Shown: positions 23,201 through 32,060 of the stretch, piece after piece
How the letters are laid out: every line of letters begins with the position of its first letter
Position numbering within the stretch: the first letter of the stretch is position 1
Source of the DNA: Chrysoperla carnea
Lineage: Eukaryota > Arthropoda > Insecta > Neuroptera > Chrysopidae
Reading direction: 5' to 3'
Length of the DNA stretch: 64,000 bases
Assembly (NCBI RefSeq): GCF_905475395.1
Contig: NC_058342.1
Coordinates: 23,284,640-23,348,639, forward strand
Made by a program: the position numbers and the translations under genes
Notes under the pieces: model-generated
Told to the model about the DNA's origin: nothing
The model's database searches: none
What the model saw: only the letters and a program-made list of their open reading frames with translations

Positions 23201-26052
23201 TATTTAATTATGATATCATTCATGAACGCGTTATATATAATCTAAGGAATTTTTACAATTCAAATTTGCGCACAGAATACGTTTTAATGTTTTCGATAAG
23301 CAAGAGAGTAGGAAGCCTGGTGATAATATTAAACAATTAATTAAGGAAGTATACGGTAAATTTGTGTTGAATTTTTTCTAATTTACGTTTGAGATTTCGT
23401 TCTGTCTATTAAAAACTTTTTCTTGGAAGCTCAAGTTTGCCGCTTTAATAAAAGTTTTATAAATCCTCGATTTCCGGAGTTATTGAATAAGAATACTCAT
23501 AAGACGACATATGTTTTTACAAAACTTTAATTTATTATATCTTGTGAACTATACGGTAAAAAGATTTGATTTGAAAAGTATAATCTTTCGAAAAAATATT
23601 TAAAAAATGTGGGGTCAAGTTTAAGTGATTTGGGTAACAAACTACCTTAAGTAAATATTAAAGTTCTAAAATCGCGTGATGGAAAACAATTAATCAAGAC
23701 AATTGTATCTGTAAATAAAAAAAAGATAAAATTCCTTGAAGATTTATCAGAATAAAAAATCTGCAACTTACAGTATAAACCAAAGTACAACATTCGTTTG
23801 CGGTAACAGTTTTAATCACTGCATCCAAATCGTTATCAGGTAAGGATTTTCCAAGTTCCAGCACTTGTTGCCACTAAAAAAAAAAATTTAATTAAATGTT
23901 AATAAAAATTATCTCTTATGACGTACAGTGTCTTACAAGAATAGTGGGCTAAAAAGGGTGGTTTAATTGAAACCATTTTACTGTTAATTATTGCTTGTTT
24001 ACAATAATTTTTCAAAAATACACATGAATAAAACCCCACTTAAATCTCCAAAATGGAAAAGAAGGTCTCCAGAAGGCCAGGATTATAGCTAATTAAAGAT
24101 ATCCTGCATGTTTGACCTCCGTTGACCTCCATCATTTAGTTTTAGTGCCTGTCATTTGTCCTGGATCCTCAATAACCCTACTTCACTTTATACAAAACTT
24201 TTTTTTTTAGTTAGAAAATTCAATTTAATTTCCAAATTATTTCTTGGGAGAAGGATATTTTTCGAAAATAAATTATCTTAATTGGGGTCGTAAGACTGTA
24301 CATATTAAATTAGAACCTGGAGGGAGGGATACACGGGCTACTTCATCCATTTCTACTTATTACTTGCATCCATTTCTACTTATTACTTGCTTATTACTTG
24401 AATTACCCCAGAAGATTCTACAATTATCACACAAAAACTTCTGGACCCATGGTGATTTCACTCCCTCTTACCTCAGATTTGTGCTTAATAACCCATTCTA
24501 AGGATAGCTTTACGTTTGATACGATCCAGATTATTGGTAGCTCACTGGTTTTTCCAGAATTTTTATCTTATAAAATTTTCTCGGAAAAGTCTCGGGGAAA
24601 ATTATGAAGCGAAGAACCAACATTTTTCGTATTGAAAAGTTCATTTTGGAATAAAATTAAAATGAATTTTATCAGTTTTTCACTAGGAAATAATTTTTTA
24701 TTGCTCTACTAATTATTTGAAATACGCTAAAAAGCATTTAAGGATGTTCCCTCGCCAGTAATAGAAAAAAATAAATTAGTAGATAAGGATCCGAATTTTT
24801 AGTATGTTGTAGTTAACGATACATAATATTAAATCAAAAAAAATTTGGGTATCTTATCGATCAATTAAGAGAGTTTTTATTAATTAAAAATACACTAAAT
24901 AACATACCATCCTCATATCATGCTATGTTATTTAGTGTATTTTTAATTAATTAATTACTCTCTTAATTGATCGATAAGATACCCAAATTTTTTTTTGATT
25001 TAATAATATGTATCGTTAACTACAACATACTAAAAATTTGGATCATTTTCTACTAATTTATTTTTTTCTATTACTGGTGAGGGAACTTCCTTAATGCATT
25101 TTTATTCAAAAAATAATAATTTTTTTTGCCATTATTTCTTGAAAACACAAAATTTTTGCTTCACATATATTTTCTTATTTTGAAAATCTTTATCACTTGT
25201 TTAATTTTTTTTGCACTATTTTCCTTGAACACACTGTATCGATATTTATATCATATCAGAGAAGCTAATTAGATAATATCTAAATTTACTTACACTGTAA
25301 ACATTTGGATGATTTTCCACAGTACCAGAATACTGAACGATTGCTTTTAAATCGGGCAATCGATCACGAATTTCCAGAATTTTCTCTAATTGTTTTTCAT
25401 CTTCGACAACCACAATATTCGCTCTGGATGTTGAGCAACAATGATAACATGCTTCCGGTGAATTTGTTGTGTAAATACCCGCGGCAATTCCTCTAAAATT
25501 TTTGATTACACAATTTCAGTCCATAGAGTATTTAAGGACGTTCCAAATCTATTGTTCTCAAAGATTGTCCATAAATTTTGGATAGAAATGATGGACAATT
25601 TTTGGTTTGCATTTCTTGGAATAGTTTTGGAATACCCTGTAAAAAGTTTTGAAAAATTTCATACCCAGCATGAATTGCAGCTAAATCCGAAATAAACCAT
25701 TCAGGTGAATTGAATCCCAAAATACAAACACAATGATGTCGTTCCAATCCCAATTTCAAAAATGCTTTTGCACAAGTGCGTACTTCATTTTGGTATTGCC
25801 TGTTCCCATCCAGAAAAAAAACCGTTTGTTTATAATCCAGAAATAAATTAAAAAAAGTTTCAAAACTTACTCGTAAGTTAATTGTCTCCAAACTTTTTCA
25901 TCACCTTGACGCCAGGAAAGCGCAACATTTTCACCATATAAATTAACAGCTTCATCCAACAATTGAGGCACTGTGCGTACGGGTATTTTATCATCCAAAT
26001 CGGTTCGAACACGCACTCGACCATCAATTTTTGTTGTATAAATATCAGACAT
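17093..26052 (-). CDS. bgm: Long-chain fatty-acid-CoA ligase, bubblegum (ACSBG) family, complete, 12 coding exons
   Basis: Activates long-chain and very-long-chain fatty acids to acyl-CoA through an acyl-AMP intermediate, at ER or other internal membranes. Coding exons (high to low coordinate): 26052-25871, 25799-25665, 25492-25294, 23873-23772, 21182-21033, 19954-19704, 19642-19477, 19019-18885, 18821-18672, 18468-18328, 18184-18062, 17290-17093. All have GT..AG introns and join in one frame to 643 residues, close to the usual ~660 for the family. The AMP-binding loop [18 protein letters not shown] is at about 205-222, FGMSE at 397-401, [16 protein letters not shown] at 467-482 followed by TGRIKE, and the C-terminal lysine region TLKIKR at about 621-626. 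The [12 protein letters not shown] form, the N-terminal WRQLTYE and the LGFNSPEWF segment separate ACSBG from other long-chain ligases. The exons are from reading, not transcripts. No signal peptide is seen. The symbol is by family resemblance; a paralogue is possible. Confidence 0.95.
17430..17830 (-). mobile_element. Decayed LINE fragment in ACSBG intron 11
   Basis: Bounds are approximate. It carries an RNase H remnant (next entry) and a downstream stretch that partly matches 20205-20345. Two copies of GCATGGTGGTTTGATCGCG at 17550-17600 show a local internal duplication. Confidence 0.6.
17648..17779 (-). pseudogene. RNase H domain remnant of a Jockey/R1-type LINE
   Basis: 44 codons in one frame: [18 protein letters not shown], then [20 protein letters not shown]. 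The WVPGHSD..GN..AD pattern is the conserved end of the RNase H domain of insect non-LTR retrotransposons. Frameshifts and a stop occur immediately upstream, so it is non-functional. It lies in the same sense as the host gene. Confidence 0.8.
18062..18184 (-). CDS. bgm: ACSBG coding exon 11 (residues 538-578)
   Basis: A 123-base exon beginning [17 protein letters not shown] and ending LKEQNPK. It is phase 0 at both ends, with acceptor tttag and donor gtaagt. Confidence 0.92.
18328..18468 (-). CDS. bgm: ACSBG coding exon 10 (residues 491-537)
   Basis: Encodes [20 protein letters not shown], then [17 protein letters not shown], the mobile C-terminal subdomain. Acceptor ttctag and donor gtaagt. 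Confidence 0.95.
18672..18821 (-). CDS. bgm: ACSBG coding exon 9 (residues 441-490)
   Basis: Encodes [33 protein letters not shown] and HITGRIK. This holds the aspartate that binds ribose and the hinge leading into the C-terminal subdomain. Confidence 0.95.
18885..19019 (-). CDS. bgm: ACSBG coding exon 8 (residues 396-440)
   Basis: Encodes [15 protein letters not shown], the adenylate-contacting motif of the family (commonly YGMSE), then [20 protein letters not shown]. Phase 0 at both ends. Confidence 0.95.
19477..19642 (-). CDS. bgm: ACSBG coding exon 7 (residues 340-395)
   Basis: Acceptor ttttag and donor gtaagt. It encodes [20 protein letters not shown] then [17 protein letters not shown], the fatty-acid-binding region before the FGMSE motif. 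Confidence 0.93.
19704..19954 (-). CDS. bgm: ACSBG coding exon 6 (residues 257-339)
   Basis: 251 bases. It encodes [38 protein letters not shown], then [14 protein letters not shown], the usual PRVWEK element of ACSBG and LACS enzymes. It ends ATGG|gtaagt with a split glycine codon. Confidence 0.95.
20205..20445 (-). mobile_element. Second decayed copy of the same LINE in ACSBG intron 5
   Basis: The frame at 20426-20376 reads [16 protein letters not shown] and then stops, matching the 17.7-kb copy almost residue for residue. The neighbouring ATATCTGACTYCTTGAAGGC phrase is also shared. Same orientation as the gene. Confidence 0.7.
21033..21182 (-). CDS. bgm: ACSBG coding exon 5 (residues 207-256), AMP-binding loop
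   Basis: Encodes [16 protein letters not shown] and then [14 protein letters not shown]. The acceptor is acag and the donor gtaggt. A 44-base piece of this exon recurs at 21274-21317 in the preceding intron. Confidence 0.95.
21274..21317 (-). pseudogene. 44-base duplicate of part of ACSBG exon 5
   Basis: Differs at 2 of 44 positions from 21089-21132 inside exon 5 (the part encoding [11 protein letters not shown]). No acceptor or donor surrounds it, so it is not an alternative exon. A palindrome TTCAAAGATTTGAATCTTTG abuts it on the left. Confidence 0.85.
21325..22004. mobile_element. Inverted-repeat element, 680 bases, in ACSBG intron 4
   Basis: Left end GTGGTCTATAATCATCCCTC; right end, reverse complemented, GTGGTATATATTGATCCCTC (17 of 20 match). 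GGATCATTTTA words recur along the interior. It begins 7 bases after the exon-5 fragment. No coding of transposase size; superfamily unknown. Confidence 0.6.
23201..23622. repeat. Dispersed repeat C, copy in ACSBG intron 4
   Basis: About 420 bases, almost identical to 38059-38482 in the same orientation. Both contain GAACGCGTTATATATAATCT and GAAGCCTGGTGATAATATTA. Low divergence suggests recent spread of an unclassified element. Confidence 0.85.
23772..23873 (-). CDS. bgm: ACSBG coding exon 4 (residues 173-206)
   Basis: A 102-base exon opening [13 protein letters not shown] and ending TLVYT|. The intron falls inside the AMP-binding loop motif, between YT and SGT. It is short and was found from splice signals (tttttag/gtaagt) plus continuity of the motif. 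Confidence 0.9.
24733..25097. mobile_element. Long foldback element (hairpin) in ACSBG intron 3
   Basis: Two arms of about 174 bases (24733-24906 and 24924-25097) are inverted copies with few mismatches, around a 17-base loop. Tips read TTAAGGATGTTCCCT / AGGGAACTTCCTTAA. Shares the AAGGATGT tip with the elements at 26590 and about 61311. No coding. Confidence 0.92.
25294..25492 (-). CDS. bgm: ACSBG coding exon 3 (residues 106-172)
   Basis: Acceptor ttttag and donor gtaagt. It encodes [15 protein letters not shown], a strongly conserved ACSBG segment, followed by [16 protein letters not shown]. It ends in phase 0 at VYS. Confidence 0.92.
25665..25799 (-). CDS. bgm: ACSBG coding exon 2 (residues 61-105)
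   Basis: Starts after aacag and ends GCTGG|gtatga. It encodes the family segment [16 protein letters not shown] and [13 protein letters not shown], part of the N-terminal AMP-binding subdomain. Reading on past 25665 gives an unrelated tail, so the donor at 25664 is preferred over the longer open frame. Confidence 0.9.
25871..26052 (-). CDS. bgm: ACSBG coding exon 1 (residues 1-60)
   Basis: Begins [11 protein letters not shown] and ends WRQLTYE with the last codon split (GA|gtaagt). The ATG is preceded four bases upstream by a strong polypyrimidine-AG acceptor, so this is probably the second exon of the gene, behind a non-coding leader exon not located here. Confidence 0.9.
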
Positions 26053-26075
26053 TTTTCTGTTAAAAAAAAAAAACA
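26053..26075 (-). other. Probable splice acceptor before the ACSBG start codon
   Basis: A long T-run ending TTAACAG lies directly before AAAAATG on the minus strand. This implies a non-coding first exon further right; its position, and therefore the promoter, was not found. Confidence 0.6.
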
Positions 26076-26589
26076 ACAATTCACTTAAACACTTGAGCGA
26101 AAAAATCACACCAAAAACACACTTACAACTAAACTATAAAATTACTGCCCAATTTCAAAAAATTAATCGGTTTTTAGAAAATTTGTTATCTGGCATGACA
26201 TTGAGGAAGGTTTTATTCAGAGGTCAAAATGAGTGGACTTTTATCAACATGTTTTTTTAGAATAAAATTTATTGAAAAAAAATAAATATAAAATGTTTTC
26301 ATCAAAAAATTATGATATTTTATAAACATACTACAACCCGTTTTTAGATTTAGAATTGATCGTACACACGAGTTCGTGTTTCCCCACTCTTCATTCAATT
26401 TTTAGTCGATACCAAAATACAATTGAGTTCTTATTACTTTTATTTCAGTTTTACAGTTTACAACATTACACTCACTGGTCAAGCTTTTATTTAAAGGGAC
26501 TTTCTCATTTAGATTTGCAAAAAAAAAACTTAAAGTATCTTAGGGGAAAGTGTTACAAAATGATCCCTCGTTGTTTTAAGTGAACCATT

Positions 26590-26845
26590 AAGGATGTATG
26601 AGCACGGTAGTTGGGGCACAAATTAAAAAAATTGATATTATCAATTTTGATTGTGAATTATGTTATAACTTGAAATAAGACGAAAAGTAAGAATACAATA
26701 TTTCGATATCTGGCGTATTTTTCAAAATATCGAAAATTTTGTTTAATTATTTATCCATGAAGTTATAACATAATTCATCATCAAAGTTGAAAATAACATA
26801 CAAATAATTTCAACCCCAAATCTACTACCCTGCACGTACATCCTT
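26590..26845. mobile_element. Foldback miniature element, 256 bases, upstream of ACSBG
   Basis: Ends AAGGATGTATGAGCACGG and CTGCACGTACATCCTT. Inside, GTGAATTATGTTATAACTT faces an inverted AAGTTATAACATAATTCA. The right half reappears at 37690-37780. It sits 0.5 kb before the ligase start codon, in the leader intron or promoter region. Confidence 0.8.
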
Positions 26846-27139
26846 TTTATAGATGGAGACACTTGTTTTTTTTCTTTTCTATGTCATTGCTAATATGTTT
26901 ACTTTATATTAAACAATTTTTTTTTTAAATTTGTTTTCATTCGTTCCAAGTGAAAATTATCAAAAAATTTCAAAATATGTCGTTTTTGAGATTTTCCCAT
27001 AACAGCAATCAATGTATTTTATATCAATTTTCAATGATATTTTTCTTAAAAATTTACATGGGCAGCTAAGCTGAAATTTTAACCACATATTCTTTGAGTA
27101 AAAGTCTACCTATACAAAAATTTTGAAAAGAGTCTAAAT

Positions 27140-27443
27140 CAGGCATGGACAAACGTGGCTTAGAGAAGTCCCTCAGACTTATGTAACTAACATACGAGTG
27201 AGACAGTGATAACCTAACCAGTTACAACCAAAAATATAAGTAAGACAGAGAGAGAAAATTTTTTTTTCTACCTATTTCATTACTATTAGAGAAACTGAGA
27301 TAGGTAAAAGAGTCGTATACCCGTCTCGCTTCTTCCTCTATGAGCAGTGAGGACTTGGATAAAGAGACGCACAATAAAGTTTATGGCACACAATAAAGTT
27401 ATAACAATGGTGACTTCGACCTAAAATAACTCGCCCATGCCTG
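27140..27443. mobile_element. hAT-type miniature element, copy 1 (304 bases)
   Basis: Ends CAGGCATGG..CCATGCCTG with a perfect 8-base target duplication GTCTAAAT (27132-27139, 27444-27451). A second copy, inverted, is at 34870-35152. The interior contains no open frame. Confidence 0.9.
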
Positions 27444-28103
27444 GTCTAAATATGGTTTAAAGCGGAACTTTTTAGTTTTACCTCCCGCACCATTGGGGTG
27501 AAGGGGGTAGCTGTCATAATGAAATAGACCGTTTTTTTCCTAGTTTAAGCCTTTAAAGATGAATAAAGGAACCCCCTTGACCGCAATGGCGCGGGGGGTT
27601 GTTTTATGATTTTATTCAATGTTTTTAAAGTTTGTAACGATTAGAAATATTCAATGTAAAGAATAAATTTTTTTTAGACGTTTAATACAAAATTTGAAGG
27701 CAAATTAAAAAAAAAATTTTATTGGTTAAACAACTGTTTGTTTATATTAGCGAAATGATAATATTTAATTCGGTGCAAAGTATTAATTTTTTTATTAATT
27801 TAATTAATAAATCTGTATAAAGAATGTAAAATTGTAATTTTTGCTTGCATATTTTTACATATTAAGCATTTTTTTTCAAATATGAATAACACATTTTATT
27901 GCAAGTTCATGAATATTCATGATTCATGATCACAGAGGCAGTCATAGGGTGGTTGCCAAGCGAGTGGTATCCTTACGCCACGCGCCATAAGGAGGCACTG
28001 AAAATACATTGTATTTTCCAATTTTTTTATATTTTATTTTATTTATTAACGCTTAAATAAACTTAATTACAAGAAGTTCATTGTGAATTAGGAGTTGATC
28101 GCA

Positions 28104-28165
28104 TAGGTTAGGTTAGGTTAGGTAAGGTTAGGTTAGGTTAGGTTAGGTTAGGTTAGGTTAGGTTA
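28104..28165 (+). repeat. TTAGG pentamer array, about 12 units
   Basis: Tandem TTAGG, the insect telomere-type repeat, with one TAAGG variant. It is internal, not a chromosome end. On the minus strand it forms the 3' tail of the SINE-like element next to it. Confidence 0.95.
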
Positions 28166-28409
28166 TATTGGCTGCCCACGAAGGACACACTTAGGCTATA
28201 GAGCCCATTGTGATACCATATATGTGCTTTACCACCTTTCCGCTGATAATTTCATTTATCAGTTCCTCAATTTCAGAGGTTGAGTGCACCTCCTTCATGC
28301 ATATACCATGCACTACACCAGCCCATTACCCATATATTAAATTAATTTTGTTGCGACGGCGGGAATCGAACCCGCTGGTTACGCCTTAACCATCTGAGCT
28401 AATCGGGCG
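28104..28409 (-). mobile_element. tRNA-derived SINE with a (CCTAA)n tail
   Basis: Minus strand, 28409 to 28351: GCCCGATTAGCTCAGATGGT, then GGGTTCGATTCCCGCCG. These match the pol III A and B boxes of a tRNA, but the anticodon arm is missing and the acceptor ends do not pair, so it is not a working tRNA. A ~185-base body follows and then the CCTAA array, where a SINE would have its simple-repeat tail. Element bounds are inferred and no flanking duplication was found. Confidence 0.65.
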
Positions 28410-29070
28410 ACTGAAACGACTGAAAAAATCTCACCCAAGAGCAAGAAAATTGGTTCTGATTGAGTCAGTACGATGGAAGTCTTTTTTTGCGGTAAATCCT
28501 TTGATCACAATAAACACAATTTTGGAGTCTCTTAAGAGGAAAATTGTGAATTATTTTATTTTATAATTGTGATTTTTAACACAGTACCTTATGGAAGAAC
28601 TAAAAATAATGTTAATTGTACAAAAATTAATCGGTGATTGAGCTTCAAAAAAGTTTTCATCATAAAGAAAATTTATCAAAGATTCTGTTTATGAAAGAAA
28701 ACAAAAAACTTTTATTGAATCTTTTACGATATTTTTAGAGCATTTTATTACATTTACGCCATACAAATTGCCTAGTTGCCTAGTTGAATAGTTGACTAGT
28801 CATGTGACGGCCGGACTACCTTAATAGCTTATATCTTTCATTTTATCAATTAATTTTAATTTTGATTTCAGATCTTGTCATCTATTCTCGCACATTTTCA
28901 AATTTTAACGAAAGATACCTTGAAATCGACATCAGGACAAAGGCCTATTAAGGTAGCCACTTCTCCATATTTGATCGGGAGACTCCAAAAATTGTATTTT
29001 TGATTGTTTGTTCCATATTCAGGTAAATGCAACACTACTGTGAAGTATTTGAAGAAATGTTTGAAGGATA

Positions 29071-29577
29071 AAAGGGTATTATCGTTAGTCAAAAATAAAA
29101 TTATGAAATTTGAAAAAAGTTAATATTTATGTAAAAATAGACTTAAATTTTCTGATTTCGAGTCATACATTTTTCTTTTATAATATTAAAATTAAAAATC
29201 GTAATTAAAACTGTATATCACGTGACTTAAAACGCGGGTAATCCCTGATGTGATGTCATTGCGGAATGAGTCATAGACCATCAGTTAGTTCAGTGTAGAC
29301 AGTTGGGTATAATATATGCATAGATAAGTATTTATATTTATATTATAATCAGATGTCTAAGAATATATCTATTAAAATTATAGTGATACCCATATTACGT
29401 CATCAAATTGAATGCCCGCGTTTTTGACAGTTTAAAAAAGTTTTAAAATAGAATTTAAGTTTTTGGCAAGAAAGCGTGTTTATTTTTCCGAAATAAATTT
29501 TTGGTGGCTTTTTATTAGCAAAATCAATATTTTGACGTACTTTTTCAAATATAGTAGAATACCCTATTATTTAAAAT
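29071..29577 (+). mobile_element. TAATAGGGTATT-ended miniature element, copy 1
   Basis: About 510 bases: AAGGGTATTATCGTTAGTC at the left and GTAGAATACCCTATTA at the right. The interior ACTGTATATCACGTGACYTA and CATAGACCATCARTTAGTTC are shared with the copies at 42.8 and 46.9 kb. TA next to the tips suggests a Tc1/mariner-type target, unproven. Confidence 0.8.
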
Positions 29578-29969
29578 TTTAATTATGGGATCCAAAACTA
29601 CTATGTCTCGATTTTCTCTGGCAACCCTAAGTTCAATCCAGTAATTTTTTTTACTGTACGCTTAAATTTTGCTAGGACCATCTCCGGAAATATTTAGAAT
29701 ACAACTGTAATGAATTTTATTTAAAGGTAATATTGAAATAAAAATAAAAATTTGAAAGTGAATTATTTAGATATATTGTTAACATTGATTCTTTCAGTAT
29801 TTGACACAAATTTTCATCGTCACAAGTTGATCAACATTACTTAAGTCTTTTAATTGCGTACCTTATAGTTTATTATTTTTAAGAAAACAATTTGTAATAA
29901 ACTATTGTAATCGAATCAAGAGCAACGTAGTTTTAACTGCAAGTATTGTTTACAGTTTTATCTATATAA

Positions 29970-30292
29970 TATACAGAATGTTCGATTTAAATCTAGGCAT
30001 ATAAATATCACGGGGATGACAGAATACATGCGTTAAGCAATGCATCTAAGTAAGAGGTATTATAGGTGTTATATGCAATTGCAAAAGTTACTTGTATCGT
30101 GGCTTATCTGTTGTAGCTCATCTATTCAACTAAGAAACACCCACTCTCCAAGCATCTTACAACTAACTCAACGCATACTGAAGCTTTAACACATGTATAT
30201 AATACCTTCCACTTAGATGCATTGCTTAACGCATGTATTCTGTCATACTCGTGATATTTATATGCCTAGATGTAAATGGAACATTCTGTATA
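29970..30292. mobile_element. Foldback element, 323 bases
   Basis: Arms of about 95 bases: left ATACAGAATGTTCGATTTAA.. and the right arm's reverse complement ATACAGAATGTTCCATTTAC... Both continue TCTAGGCATATAAATATCAC and GACAGAATACATGCGTTAAG. Few mismatches, no coding. Confidence 0.9.
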
Positions 30293-30300
30293 TCAAGGTA

Positions 30301-30700
30301 TACTAAGTTTAGTCTAAAGTTTGTAACGCTTAAAAATATTGGTGGTACTAACAAAATTAGAGTCCATCAATAGAGTCCATTTCCTGTTGTCTGCCCGTTC
30401 GTCTGTCCGTCCGTCCGTCTGTCTGACAACACGATAACTCAAAAATGAAAAAAAATATCAACCTGAAATTTTTACAGTGTACTCAAGACGTAAAAAGTGA
30501 GGCCGTGTTCGTAAATGAGCAACATAGGTCAAGTGGGTCTTGGGTCTGTATAATCTATCTTGTTATCCGTTAGAGAGAACAAGAGTTTAAATATAAAAAA
30601 TGGTCCTTATAAAAAAATAAAAAACTTGAAACATTTTTTCGTAAACATCACTGTTTACCCGTGAGAGCGTAAATTAGGCGCAAATTATATTATAGCATGT
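30301..30700 (+). repeat. Interspersed repeat family A
   Basis: Typical order: GTAACGCTTAAAAATATTG, CCGTCCGTCCGTCTG, ACGATAACTCAAAAA, GAAATTTTTACAGYGTACTC, TGGGTCTTGGGTCYGTA, AACATCACTGTTTACCCGTG. One of about seven copies here; unclassified. Confidence 0.8.
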
Positions 30701-31578
30701 ATTATATCAGTTATGCGGGTATGATATGTATGTACATGTGGTTCCCTAAGAGTGGCTATCTTGTTTTACTTTCATGGCGTAAAAAAAAAACATACGATTG
30801 TGTAATCAACACTTTCTATACATGGTATTTCAACAATTAACTCAAACAATTGTTTTTTTTTTTTCACTTGTTTAAATAAAATTTGAATCCGTAAATAGTC
30901 AACTAAATTATTTAGTTGATCAGGAATAAAACTTTTGTGGAATTATTTATAGCTTTCGCATTTTAATTCCTTAATTACTAACAGCTAATTGGTAATAAAA
31001 TCTAATAAAAAAATATTTTTGTCACATTTTTCATCGATGGAAATTATTAGCTTTGATTTTATTTTTTGAGTTGCTTAAATTTTTTTGCTATAGTATTACT
31101 ACGAGACAAGACCATAATATACCTTTTGGCCCAAATGGAGGGTAGGAATCTTTGGTCTTGAAGATACAAATCAAAAATTGTTTAGCCATGATAATATCTC
31201 CTGTAACATCCTGTCTTGTCATTTAGTGGTATTCTTATTGTGTAATAGCGGGCTTAATAAATTCATTAGCATGTGTTCAAGGACACCAAATTTTTTATGA
31301 AAATTCCGTATACTCTTAAGTTGATTCAAGGTCTTTGGCCGGTGTACACAATGATTTTCAGATAACCTCATAAAAAAGAATCACATAAATAGTCTAGTAA
31401 ATAAAGCATTTTACCTCAGATTCAGGTAATTCATTTCTGATTCAATGTTCCTTATAATAATTTCTTCTACTCCTCGTAAAAATGGAAATTATTCATTTTC
31501 TTTTCGTTGAATATCCCGTAATCTCCGGTTAAAATTTTTTGATGCTTTTTGACCAAAGAAAATAGAGTATTATTTTTT

Positions 31579-32060
31579 AATCGACTTCAAAAAAGGAGAA
31601 GGAGAAGAATTCGAATTTTTTAAATTTTTTATGATTATTTTTTTATTTGGTCCCATTTCAATTCTGGCTGTTCTGACAATAGCATACACGAGAGAACCAA
31701 ATAAGTCTTAAATTTGCATTAAGTATGTGCGCGGCAAATGGACGAATAATTCAATATCACGCCAACCGATTTCGATGATTCTTTTTTTAGTGACAAATTA
31801 GTAAGTGTACTTCAGATTCACAAAATAAAAAAACTTTTAAAATAAAAAAATAAAAAATAAAATAAAAAATCGACTAAAAAAAAAAACTATTCCAAAACAA
31901 ATTAATATGCTACATTTATGGTTATTTTTGGAGTCGGTGTCAGTCAAGTTAATGTAGCAAACTGTCCTGACACAGTTGTTTCCTTGGATAATACCGACTT
32001 CAAAAATAACAATAAATGTAGTTACATTATCGTTATTTTTTACTTTTTAGTTTAAAAGTT
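31579..32060. repeat. ATCGACTTCAAAAAAGGAG-type dispersed insect repeat with hairpin
   Basis: The phrase ATCGACTTCAAAAAAGGAG at 31579 is one I know as widespread in insect genomes. At 31910-32021 a hairpin has 29-base arms, CTACATTTATGGTT..GAGTCGGT against ACCGACTTCAAAAATAACAA.. (27 of 29 pair). Confidence 0.6.

Noticed and set aside
28104..28165. Chromosome end
   Set aside because: Only about 12 TTAGG units with ordinary sequence on both sides; better explained as a SINE tail or interstitial tract.
28351..28409. Functional tRNA gene
   Set aside because: A and B boxes are present, but the anticodon arm is missing and the acceptor strands do not pair.
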